Origin: Bacillota bacterium
Lineage (GTDB): Bacteria; Bacillota; Clostridia; Saccharofermentanales; Fastidiosipilaceae
Reading direction: 5' to 3'
DNA: 8,274 nt
Assembly: GCA_023388205.1 (NCBI GenBank)
Contig: JAEWGS010000046.1
Coordinates: 1 to 8,274 of the forward strand
Both the position numbers and the translations under genes were made by a program. The first letter of the stretch is position 1, and each line of letters starts with the position of its first letter. A model generated the notes under the pieces. It was not told the DNA's origin and ran no database searches. It was given only the letters and a program-made list of their open reading frames with translations. Of this stretch, positions 1-6,528 are shown piece by piece.

Positions 1-2187
1 GCAGCGGGCAAAGGCGTCTAAAACACGTTCGACCTCTGCATAGGAGAGTTTTGATCGAATTAATTGTTCTTGCTCGTTCTTTTGGCGCAATAATTTACGG
101 CTCAATTTGCGCACCTCATCTACATCACTGACATGCAAAGAACGTGCGGCTGCTTCAAGTGTGTCAGCAAGCATGATAATTCCCGCTTCTTTGGTTTGAG
201 GCACGCGGTAAGGGTAACGGAAGTCATCCATATTCGGCGCATCTTCACCCTTTTCTTCTGCAATCTGACAGGCTTTATTGTAAAAATAATAAAGAACTGT
301 CGTTCCGTGATGCTCACGAATGATGTCCAAAATGGGCGCCGGCAAATGATAGCGCTTGCCAATATTCAGGCCCGCTTCAACATGGTTGACAATCGCCTGA
401 TAACTCTCTTGCGGCGTCAATTGGTCATGCGGATTGATCCCCAACTGATTTTCCGTAAACATCAAGGGATTCTCTAATTTTCCAATATCGTGATAATAGC
501 TTGCAACGCGACAAAAGAGCGAATCCGCACCTATCGCCTCAGCGCCCGCTTCAGCCAAGTTCGCCACCATCATGGAATGCTGGTTCGTCCCTGGAGCTTC
601 CAAAAACAAACGGCGCAAAAGCGGACTCCCTTGATGGGATAAATGAGCCAAATGCATCGGCGTAACCTTTGATTCAAAGGCCTCCAAAATAGGCATAAAG
701 CCGATCGCCACCATCGCAGACAAGGCTGAACTTGACGCCGCGACCACTGCGTTAATCAAGAACTCAGACAAAGCCAAACGCTGAAGCAGACCGAGCGCAA
801 AAGCAATCAGCGCCGCAGATAAGATCGCCATCGTGAGAATCCGTACGCTGTTCCCTCCATAACGATTATTCCAAACCACCGCCGCACTCACCCAAGCGAC
901 AAAGAACAAAAGAAGCAGCGTCGAAGAATCGCCAAAATTCATCAAGGCAATCATGACCGACAAAAGGCTCGACAGAACGAATCCCGTCTGAAAGCCATGG
1001 AAAGTCGTCACGATGATTGAGAAAAAGGCCACGGTGCAAGCGTATCCTGAATAAGACATAACATAGTATTCAGAAACAACCGTGATCAAGGCCGTCAAGC
1101 TGATGGCAAAAATAGATTTAGCATCGCGCAAGAGCGAAGGTTCAGCGATCTTGAGATAAACAAGCGCAAAAAGCGTCAAAAGCATGAGCGGCAAAAAGAG
1201 GCCTACAGAGAAACGGTCGTCTGGTTGCCCTATATCTAACAAGTCCAACTGTTTCAGCATTTCATACTGTGCTTCACTGACCACTTGTCCGGCTGTCACG
1301 ATTTTGCTCCCGCGCGCAACCATAACCGGATGATCCATAACTTCTTGCATGGCCTGCCTGCGTCCCGCTTCCGTCGCACGACTATCGAGTTCTAGGTTCG
1401 GGCCAAGATAAGCCTGCAAAATCGGTTGTATCGACTCGACTAATAAGGGGTACGCACCTAAAGCTTGTTCGATTCTACCTTCATTTTGCTGAATCAAAGT
1501 AGAAAGATTTTGATCGGCAATATCGTGTTGTAAGATTTCAGTCGCAGTCTCAAAAAGTGTATTTCGATAAAGGTTGTAGATTGAAGTCGGTGCTTGAGCC
1601 AAGGCCTGTGCACTCTCATCGCTGATGAGCGACGCCTTGTCTGATCTAAAAATATATTGAAGTGAAGCGGCAAAACCGGCGCGACTTTGGCTGGACAAAA
1701 TCTGCTGATTCGAATCCAGTGCTTGTGCCTCGGACTTCGTTTCAGCCGTATAGGTCTTCTTCTCCTCAGCTTGCTCTCTCGCCTCAGCTTGCTCTCTCGC
1801 CTCAGCGTGATTCGTCTCTCGGATTCTTCGATCCGCATTCAACCAATTTTCACGCGCCTGATCCATCGAGCTTAATCGAAGCTCGAGCTCTTGCAAGTAT
1901 TGTGCAGACAAACGATCTGAACGGACAAAGACCGAAGGCACTGAAGCCGCAGCTTGGCTCGCTTTAGCTCGAGTCTCAACCCAATCTGGCACATCTCTGA
2001 CCGCCGTCACATCCACATCAGAAATAGAGGAAATAGATAGGTTGTATCGAGTCGGTTTTGCGCGCTCATAAATCAAGCCAAAAGCAATCAGCAAGAAGCC
2101 AATGGCCAGCACAAAGGCGACGCCCAGTCTCAAATTCCTCAACTTAGCGAGCAGCTTTATTTTTAAGTTTTGCGTCAAACTTGTCAT
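1..2187 (-). CDS. pgpH: PgpH-type 7TM-HD cyclic di-AMP phosphodiesterase (3' end outside window)
   Basis: The frame is open for 729 codons and runs off the left edge, so a short C-terminal part is missing. Order of parts: basic N-terminus, membrane segment at about 21-40, a large extracytoplasmic region at about 41-325 (7TMR-HDED type), about seven hydrophobic helices at 326-500, then a cytoplasmic HD domain at about 520-690. Metal-binding HD residues are visible: H537 (TNQHS), H566-D567 (YYHDIGK), H602 (VNHVE), H626-H627 (EHHGTT) and D675 (MLADTLEAA). ENQLG...NPHD at 579-588 is also typical. Known PgpH/YqfF proteins hydrolyse c-di-AMP to pApA; that activity is inferred here. The ATG at 2187 follows a close GAGG and lies inside phoH, a 44-nt overlap. 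A TTG at 2142 would nearly abolish the overlap but has no clear ribosome site. An 18-bp tandem repeat encodes residues of about 128-143. Confidence 0.95.
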   Translation of the reverse strand, partial: MTSLTQNLKIKLLAKLRNLRLGVAFVLAIGFLLIAFGLIYERAKPTRYNLSISSISDVDVTAVRDVPDWVETRAKASQAAASVPSVFVRSDRLSAQYLQELELRLSSMDQARENWLNADRRIRETNHAEAREQAEAREQAEEKKTYTAETKSEAQALDSNQQILSSQSRAGFAASLQYIFRSDKASLISDESAQALAQAPTSIYNLYRNTLFETATEILQHDIADQNLSTLIQQNEGRIEQALGAYPLLVESIQPILQAYLGPNLELDSRATEAGRRQAMQEVMDHPVMVARGSKIVTAGQVVSEAQYEMLKQLDLLDIGQPDDRFSVGLFLPLMLLTLFALVYLKIAEPSLLRDAKSIFAISLTALITVVSEYYVMSYSGYACTVAFFSIIVTTFHGFQTGFVLSSLLSVMIALMNFGDSSTLLLLFFVAWVSAAVVWNNRYGGNSVRILTMAILSAALIAFALGLLQRLALSEFLINAVVAASSSALSAMVAIGFMPILEAFESKVTPMHLAHLSHQGSPLLRRLFLEAPGTNQHSMMVANLAEAGAEAIGADSLFCRVASYYHDIGKLENPLMFTENQLGINPHDQLTPQESYQAIVNHVEAGLNIGKRYHLPAPILDIIREHHGTTVLYYFYNKACQIAEEKGEDAPNMDDFRYPYRVPQTKEAGIIMLADTLEAAARSLHVSDVDEVRKLSRKLLRQKNEQEQLIRSKLSYAEVERVLDAFARC
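1765..1807. repeat. 18-bp in-frame tandem repeat inside pgpH
   Basis: Two exact copies of an 18-bp unit (1765-1782 and 1783-1800) are followed by the first six bases of a third. On the coding strand this gives a repeated six-residue AEAREQ-like unit, reading AEAREQAEAREQAE at about residues 128-141, within the extracytoplasmic domain. The stretch is charged and probably helical. Being a multiple of three, copy changes would keep the frame. Confidence 0.85.
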
Positions 2188-3115
2188 AAGCCTCAATAAT
2201 CCGTTGAACCATCGGATTTCGCACGACGTCGCTGGCCGTCAATTCAACAAAAGCCAAGCCCTCTACGCCCTTCAAAATGCGCTGAACTTCTCGCAAACCG
2301 GAGCGTTTTTCGGGGCCTAAATCCATCTGTGTCAAATCGCCTGTCACCACAACTTTAGAATGAAAGCCGATGCGCGTCAAAAACATTTTCATCTGTTCAG
2401 GTGTCGTATTTTGCGCCTCATCCAAAATAATAAAAGAATTGTCCAAGGTTCTGCCACGCATATATGCCAAAGGTGACACCTCGATCAGGCCGCGCTCCAT
2501 GTTTTTTAAGTACTGTTCAGCGCCGAGCATCTCTTGTAAGGCATCATAAAGCGGACGCATATAAGGATCTACTTTAGTTTGCAAATCCCCCGGCAAAAAG
2601 CCCAATTTTTCACCCGCTTCAACTGCTGGGCGCGTCAAAATAATTCGATCCACTTCATGAGCCCGAAAAGCGTTGACCGCAAGCGCGACAGCCAGATAGG
2701 TTTTTCCCGTACCCGCCGGCCCGATACCAAAGGTCACATCGTGCTTTCGAATGGTCTCCACGTAGTTGGTCTGCCCGTGCGTCTTAGTGCGGACCGCTTG
2801 TCCTTTCGCATTCAAACAAACCATTCCCGGTTCAAAGTTGAGCACAGCTTCGTTTCCCTCATTCATCTCATGAGCTAGGTATTGACTCAATTGTGGCGTC
2901 AAAGCATGACCACTATTTTGAAGTCCCAGCATGCGCCGAATCAGCGCTTCCGCTTTTTTGACGGCACCATTGGCTTCACCTGAAATCACCACCCCCTGAG
3001 CATCACTCTCAATAGCCACATTTAGATTTTTCTCAATATCTTGAACATTCGCATTCAAAGAACCAAAAAGTTCAGTCAGCTGGCTCCAGTCAGGTACTTC
3101 AATATGAACTTGCAT
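2144..3115 (-). CDS. phoH: PhoH-family P-loop ATPase
   Basis: A 323-residue protein of usual length for bacterial PhoH. An N-terminal region (about 1-100) with a KH-like look, including the GVVISGEANGAVKKAEALI stretch, precedes the ATPase domain. Visible motifs are the Walker A loop GPAGTGKT (132-139), ITRP-type segment LTRPAVEAGEKLGFLPGD, Walker B with following residues IILDEAQN (229-236), and VVTGD (256-260). These identify the PhoH ATPase family, related to helicase-type NTPases and thought to act in RNA metabolism; the exact substrate is not settled. The start is well supported, with AGGAGG four bases upstream of the ATG. It is followed directly by pgpH, overlapping about 44 nt, the same order as in B. 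subtilis. A 179-nt gap separates it from the DUF881 gene upstream, so it may have its own regulation. Confidence 0.97.
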   Translation of the reverse strand: MQVHIEVPDWSQLTELFGSLNANVQDIEKNLNVAIESDAQGVVISGEANGAVKKAEALIRRMLGLQNSGHALTPQLSQYLAHEMNEGNEAVLNFEPGMVCLNAKGQAVRTKTHGQTNYVETIRKHDVTFGIGPAGTGKTYLAVALAVNAFRAHEVDRIILTRPAVEAGEKLGFLPGDLQTKVDPYMRPLYDALQEMLGAEQYLKNMERGLIEVSPLAYMRGRTLDNSFIILDEAQNTTPEQMKMFLTRIGFHSKVVVTGDLTQMDLGPEKRSGLREVQRILKGVEGLAFVELTASDVVRNPMVQRIIEAYDKFDAKLKNKAAR

Positions 3116-3119
3116 TCGC

Positions 3120-3125
3120 CCTCCT
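3120..3125 (-). promoter_or_regulatory. Shine-Dalgarno site of phoH
   Basis: The coding strand reads AGGAGG followed by GCGA and the ATG at 3115. It is the strongest ribosome binding site in the window and fixes the phoH start. It is partly overlapped by a short CTCAT-T-ATGAG dyad (3124-3134). Confidence 0.85.
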
Positions 3126-3147
3126 CATTATGAGCAAGATTCTTGCT
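3124..3147. repeat. Two adjoining short dyads just upstream of phoH
   Basis: A perfect 7-bp inverted repeat with one central base (AGCAAGA-T-TCTTGCT, 3133-3147) adjoins a 5-bp one (CTCAT-T-ATGAG, 3124-3134). They share two bases. As DNA they resemble operator half-sites. As RNA the larger could fold into a 6-bp stem with a three-base loop just before the phoH ribosome site. Symmetry is seen directly; any regulatory role is inferred. Confidence 0.4.
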
Positions 3148-3172
3148 TGCAAACGATTTTTATTATTTTAGT

Positions 3173-3228
3173 AGCTTCTGACGCACTTCTCCTCGCTTAA
3201 GCCGCTCTCAAAAAGTCTTTCAGAAGCT
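3173..3228. repeat. 9-bp inverted repeat in the gap upstream of phoH
   Basis: Arms AGCTTCTGA (3173-3181) and TCAGAAGCT (3220-3228) are perfectly complementary across a 38-nt loop. The loop contains an 8-bp palindrome, GCTTAAGC (3195-3202). On the coding strand an A-rich stretch, not a run of T, follows, so this does not look like an intrinsic terminator. It may be a leader-RNA fold or a protein-binding site. No convincing -35/-10 promoter pair was found in the 3116-3294 gap, though an AT-rich patch with TAAAAT lies at 3165-3170 on the minus strand. Confidence 0.45.
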
Positions 3229-3294
3229 TTTCCCAAGAACACCCATTTTCCCCAAAACTCCTCTTTTCTCATGAGCGCCCCTTGGGGAAGCCAC

Positions 3295-4080
3295 TCAAGA
3301 GGCGCCACGGCTGAGCGCCTGCTGGTAAGCAGGACTATCCTCTCTCAAGGCTTTGATCGTCAATTGATCGACGTACTCAATATTCGCTGTCAGGCCTAAG
3401 CGTGCCCACTCGTTACGAAAAGGGCTCAAAATCAGCCAAACATTTTTTATTTGCGTCACATCGCCCAACATTCTGACCTCATATCGGTGATCACTTGAGA
3501 TCGTGCGCCCATTCATCACGATATTTTGGGAGGCTTCACCGGTTGCACGCACTTCGGTTAAAGCGCTGACGCGCTCACCGTTAACCGATAGAGCCGTTAC
3601 ACCTCCCGCCTTAAATTCATTGAGCAAGGCGGCTAGGTTTTCCGCGCTGATATCCGTGGCGTTATTCCCCTCAATCGTCAAAATTGCACCGGATCCCGTT
3701 ACATCCGTCAGTCCAGCAAAACGCTTAATTTGCTCCATTTTTACTTTCATTTGACGCTCTTGATCCTCATTACCTTGATGTTCGCGAATCAAAGCATTCA
3801 AATTTTCAGTTTTATCTCGGACTGAACGCGTCAAGTCAGCATTTTGCGCGCGAAGTTTTTCGATCTCACTGCGCAGCTCTTTTTCAGCGGCCGAGTCACC
3901 TAAAACACGATAGCTCCCTGTGCTGACAGCCTTGAATTGCAGGGCAATCAAAAGGCCTAAAGTGAGGCATAAAAAGCTCAAACTCAAAACTTGAAAGCGC
4001 TGGCGTGCCTTCGCTTTCCGCGCATGAGTTTTCTGACTATGTCTATCTTTCGTTGGCCGTAAAGGCCGATCTTTGCCCAT
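3295..4080 (-). CDS. DUF881 (YlxW/YlxX-like) membrane-anchored coiled-coil protein, second copy
   Basis: A 261-residue protein with a very basic cytoplasmic N-terminus (1-29), one membrane segment at about 30-48, a long charged heptad-like region at about 60-118 that is probably a coiled coil, and a C-terminal DUF881 domain. Family marks are GAILTIEGNN (131-140), the core VNGERVSALTEVRATG (166-181) and the YEVRMLGD strand (200-207). It should be a bitopic protein with its domain outside the membrane. B. subtilis relatives YlxW and YlxX are encoded in the cell-division gene region; their biochemical role is unclear, so no function is assigned. The ATG at 4080 is preceded by GGGAG about ten bases away. 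It lies 112 nt downstream of its paralogue and shares that gene's architecture, which suggests an old duplication or partner proteins. Confidence 0.88.
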   Translation of the reverse strand: MGKDRPLRPTKDRHSQKTHARKAKARQRFQVLSLSFLCLTLGLLIALQFKAVSTGSYRVLGDSAAEKELRSEIEKLRAQNADLTRSVRDKTENLNALIREHQGNEDQERQMKVKMEQIKRFAGLTDVTGSGAILTIEGNNATDISAENLAALLNEFKAGGVTALSVNGERVSALTEVRATGEASQNIVMNGRTISSDHRYEVRMLGDVTQIKNVWLILSPFRNEWARLGLTANIEYVDQLTIKALREDSPAYQQALSRGAS

Positions 4081-4192
4081 GCCTTAAGCTCTCCCATCTA
4101 CCTCATGTTCACCCATCTGCTTTGAGCAACTCGAGCTTTCTCCACCACAATCTCTAAATCGCACAGTTTGGATCTGTACATCTATAGCACAT

Positions 4193-4945
4193 CTACTCTG
4201 TATCGCTTGACCTCAACTCATCTGATTCACTCGCATCGTAAGGCTCAATGGTCATATGCTCCATCTCTATTTCGATCCGAATACCTTTTGTTTTCAAGTC
4301 CGCCAAGTACTGATCCTTTTGTAAATCAGCATAAACAATTTCTGCGGCTTCTTCACCCGAATAAATTGCTTCGATAACAAAAGGTGCCGGTTTCAGCTTG
4401 TGATTCACCAAAACCGTCGGACCATTACAGACAATTTTACTCGTACTGACGATGCGCTCACCATTAACGGCCATCGCCAATGGGCGATCGGTTTTTAGTC
4501 GTTCGACGACATATCTCAGCTGGGCATCATGGATAATTTTATCGTGTTCATCCGTGTTATAAGTGATGTCCGCTGCATCTTGCAGCGTTATTCTCAAACC
4601 GAAGCCACGCTCTCGCTCTAAGCCCGAAAGATACAAAGCCGCTTTGGCCTTCTCCATCTCTTCTTTGGGTAAATACAATCGATTCAGATCTTTATGCAAA
4701 AGCTCATCCACCATCGATGCCCGCGCCTGAATCAGCTGTTCTTCTTCCGAAGCGAGCGCCTCATGTTCAGACTGCAACTGACTCAATTTTGTTTCTAGTT
4801 CATCTAGATTCACATTCTTAACGCGGCCTTTTTCAATCATCCCAAAACGATAAGCAATAAAAGCGAGTAGTAGAATCGTGATCAAGGCAAAAACGAAGAC
4901 ACTGAGCCTGCTCTCTTTTAGATCTTCATTTTGACGCATCTTCAA
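4193..4945 (-). CDS. DUF881 (YlxW/YlxX-like) membrane-anchored coiled-coil protein, first copy
   Basis: A 250-residue protein with a membrane segment at about 15-33, a charged coiled-coil-like stretch at about 46-80, and a DUF881 domain. The best family match is VNGERIVSTSKIVCNG (160-175), aligning with the VNGERVSALTEVRATG core of the neighbouring paralogue; FGLRITL (115-121) and PFVIEAI (188-194) occupy the positions of other conserved strands. It is more divergent than the second copy and has an acidic tail (SESDELRSSDTE). The start given is a TTG, six bases after GGGGG; an ATG two codons later (4939) would put that ribosome site twelve bases away, so TTG is preferred but not certain. It begins 46 nt after the end of the restored rluD frame. 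Function unknown; an envelope or division role is inferred only from YlxW/YlxX. Confidence 0.85.
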   Translation of the reverse strand: MKMRQNEDLKESRLSVFVFALITILLLAFIAYRFGMIEKGRVKNVNLDELETKLSQLQSEHEALASEEEQLIQARASMVDELLHKDLNRLYLPKEEMEKAKAALYLSGLERERGFGLRITLQDAADITYNTDEHDKIIHDAQLRYVVERLKTDRPLAMAVNGERIVSTSKIVCNGPTVLVNHKLKPAPFVIEAIYSGEEAAEIVYADLQKDQYLADLKTKGIRIEIEMEHMTIEPYDASESDELRSSDTE

Positions 4946-4951
4946 TCATTT

Positions 4952-4956
4952 CCCCC
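4952..4956 (-). promoter_or_regulatory. Ribosome binding site supporting a TTG start for the first DUF881 gene
   Basis: AGGGGGA on the coding strand lies six bases before the TTG at 4945 and twelve before the ATG at 4939. Spacing favours the TTG. An ATG in another frame at 4948 meets a stop after seven codons and is not a competing gene. Confidence 0.5.
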
Positions 4957-4991
4957 TACTCATCTCACGCCCTAGAGTTTAGCCCAAAAAT

Positions 4992-5156
4992 TCAAGCTTC
5001 AAGTCCCAATCCCCGAAGTGCGGCCCTAAAAAAGGGGGGCAGCTCCAACAAAAAATGCATCAATTCCCCTGTGAAAGGATGTGTCAAGCTCAATTCTTGG
5101 GAGACGAGATACTGCCCCTGTTCCAAATCCAATCCTGGCACTCGAGGTAAAACACG
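4992..5156 (-). pseudogene. Displaced 3' end of the rluD frame (after frameshift)
   Basis: This stretch, in the next reading frame, encodes 54 residues that look like the missing C-terminus of the synthase: RVPGLDLEQGQYLV, then ELSLTHPFTGELMHF and LELPPFFRAALRGLGLEA. The THP-TGE pattern and the proline-rich end are typical RluD-family tail features. Adding one C on the coding strand between 5159 and 5158 joins it to the upstream frame as YGDPRVLPRVPGL, giving 336 residues in all. It contains a C6T6 run on the coding strand (5028-5039), through which the tail frame still reads sensibly. Confidence 0.8.
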
Positions 5157-6001
5157 AGATCCCCATAGAGCTGATCGCCAAGCAATGGATGCGAAATCGC
5201 CGCCATATGCACGCGAATTTGATGGGTACGCCCTGTTTCAAGTTGTAACTTGAGCCAGGACCACTTCGCTGTACTTTGTTGCACGATAAAATGGGTCTTG
5301 GCAAACTTTCCGTCGGGCTGCACACTCATTTTGAGTCGATTCTTCGGGTCTCGGGCAATTCTCCCCTCGACAAAACCTTCTTTTTCATCAAAATGCCCCG
5401 CACAAATCGCCTGGTAACTTCGACGAATCTCATGGCGTTTGAGCGCTTCCGTCAAGGCGTAATAGGCTCGGTCACTTTTGGCCGCAAGCATCAAACCACA
5501 GGTATCTTTGTCTAAACGGTGGACAATACCCGGTCGAGGAGTCTGTCCCATCAAGGCGAGTTGTCCTTGGGTGTGAAAAAGCAAAGCCTGAACCAAGGTC
5601 TCTTCCGTCTGACCTGCGCCGGGATGACAAACCATACCGCGCGCTTTATTGATGACGAGTAGATCTGCATCTTCATATAAAACATCCAGCGGCGTATCCC
5701 AAGGCTCAAGATTTATTTCATCCTGATGCGCGGTCAAAAAGTTCCGATTGACCTCTGCAATTTGCCCCGCTTCTACAGCCGTCGCACTCTTGAGCAGCTT
5801 GGACCCAGCGATAGAAACGCCCCCCTGCTTCAGGACCTTTTTGACGCGTTCTCGACTCAAGACGTATCCTCGTTCTTTGAGGGCCTGAAAAAGGCTGTGA
5901 TCCAGCCGCCCTGCGCTGAGCTCAACTTGGATCACATCAGATTTTTTCTTCGCTTCACTGTCTAAACCAAACTCAAAGGCTGACTCGTCCGGATGCTTCA
6001 T
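5090..6001 (-). CDS. rluD: RluD-family 23S rRNA pseudouridine synthase, frameshifted near the 3' end
   Basis: As read it encodes 303 residues. An S4-like RNA-binding domain lies at about 25-85 (GRLDHSLFQAL...RVKKVLKQGGV), then the catalytic domain with HRLDKDTCGL (161-170, catalytic Asp at D164), the arginine-containing RSYQAIC strand and GRTHQIRVHM (257-266). The family isomerises uridines in large-subunit rRNA; closest in kind to RluD or B. subtilis YlyB. After GDQLYGD (281) the sequence turns into unrelated LVFYLECQDW... and stops at 5090, while the expected tail continues in another frame to 4992. This indicates a 1-nt loss near 5158, real or a sequencing error. The start at 6001 forms an ATGA overlap with the lspA stop; an in-frame start upstream inside lspA (6082) is not credible. 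Catalytic residues are intact, so partial activity is possible. Confidence 0.9.
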   Translation of the reverse strand: MKHPDESAFEFGLDSEAKKKSDVIQVELSAGRLDHSLFQALKERGYVLSRERVKKVLKQGGVSIAGSKLLKSATAVEAGQIAEVNRNFLTAHQDEINLEPWDTPLDVLYEDADLLVINKARGMVCHPGAGQTEETLVQALLFHTQGQLALMGQTPRPGIVHRLDKDTCGLMLAAKSDRAYYALTEALKRHEIRRSYQAICAGHFDEKEGFVEGRIARDPKNRLKMSVQPDGKFAKTHFIVQQSTAKWSWLKLQLETGRTHQIRVHMAAISHPLLGDQLYGDLVFYLECQDWIWNRGSISSPKN

Positions 6002-6528
6002 TCTTTCACTCCATCTTCGATCGGGGCTTTGGATTCTAAAAAAATGAACATCATACAGCCCAAAGCGCCAAGGCAAATCCAAATATCCGCTACATTAAAG
6101 ATGGCAAAGGAATAAGTGCCAAAATGAAAGGATAAAAAATCCGTCACATGTGCATCCATCAAGCGATCCAACGCATTACCCAAGTTCCCCGCCATAATCA
6201 AAGTAAGCGGCAAACGAAAGGCCAAACTGAGTCGCTTCGAAAAAAAGACATAGTAAAAGAGAAGGCCCAAAGCGACCAAAGAGAGCAGCAACAACACGTA
6301 TGTCCCCACCTTTGTTCCGGAGAGTAGCGAAAAGGCCGCCCCACGATTTTCGACATGATAAAAATCGAAAAAAGATGGAATGATTTGAATTTTCTCACCG
6401 AGCGGCACATGCTTCACAATCCAAGCTTTGCTCACGTAGTCCAATAAAAACGCGAGAAAAAAAAGAACAGCTAAAGCGAGTATCCCCCGTGATTCCTTAT
6501 CTTTTTGACTCAATCGTTTTGAATCCAT
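5998..6528 (-). CDS. lspA: Lipoprotein signal peptidase (signal peptidase II)
   Basis: A 176-residue, four-helix membrane protease that cleaves signal peptides of diacylglyceryl-modified prolipoproteins. Hydrophobic segments lie at about 15-31, 74-95, 104-118 and 142-164. Family motifs are present: DYVSKAW (30-36), FYHVENRGAAFSLL (56-69), AGNLGNALDR (113-122), VTDFLSF (128-134) and FNVADIWI (144-151). The catalytic aspartates should be D130 and D148, matching the paired Asp of known LspA enzymes. The length is slightly above the usual 150-170 because of a charged N-terminal extension. The ATG at 6528 lies inside the end of the upstream lipoprotein gene (19-nt overlap), with a weak AGGA about eleven bases before it, so translation coupling is likely. 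The TGA overlaps the ATG of the synthase gene. Confidence 0.97.
   Translation of the reverse strand: MDSKRLSQKDKESRGILALAVLFFLAFLLDYVSKAWIVKHVPLGEKIQIIPSFFDFYHVENRGAAFSLLSGTKVGTYVLLLLSLVALGLLFYYVFFSKRLSLAFRLPLTLIMAGNLGNALDRLMDAHVTDFLSFHFGTYSFAIFNVADIWICLGALGCMMFIFLESKAPIEDGVKE

Noticed and set aside
133..477. A plus-strand frame of 114 codons
   Set aside because: It is antisense to the conserved HD domain of pgpH and has no recognisable features.
1494..1838. A minus-strand frame with a repeated RESKLR unit
   Set aside because: It is an out-of-frame reading of the 18-bp repeat inside pgpH, whose own frame matches its family throughout.
3165..3193. TAAAAT as a -10 box for phoH
   Set aside because: The position 17 bases upstream reads AGGAGA, not a -35 element, and there is no extended -10 TG.
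3270..3310. Possible terminator after the second DUF881 gene (CCCC-AA-GGGG and GCGCC/GGCGC arms)
   Set aside because: The loop is too small or the stem too weak, and no run of T follows on the coding strand.
4081..4192. Possible promoter or small gene between the two DUF881 genes
   Set aside because: A TATAGA is present but no -35 at suitable spacing, and the only ATGs lead to immediate stops or the known start.
4985..5005. Possible terminator hairpin around AAGCTT after rluD
   Set aside because: It is a 6-bp palindrome beside direct repeats of CAAG, without a true stem-loop, although a short T run follows.
5026..5325. A 99-residue minus-strand frame overlapping the end of rluD
   Set aside because: It is a third-frame reading; its product does not resemble the synthase tail, whereas the frame ending at 4992 does.
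6002..6082. A 27-residue N-terminal extension of the rluD frame inside lspA
   Set aside because: It lies entirely within lspA, has no family similarity, and the ATGA junction at 5998-6001 gives a natural start.
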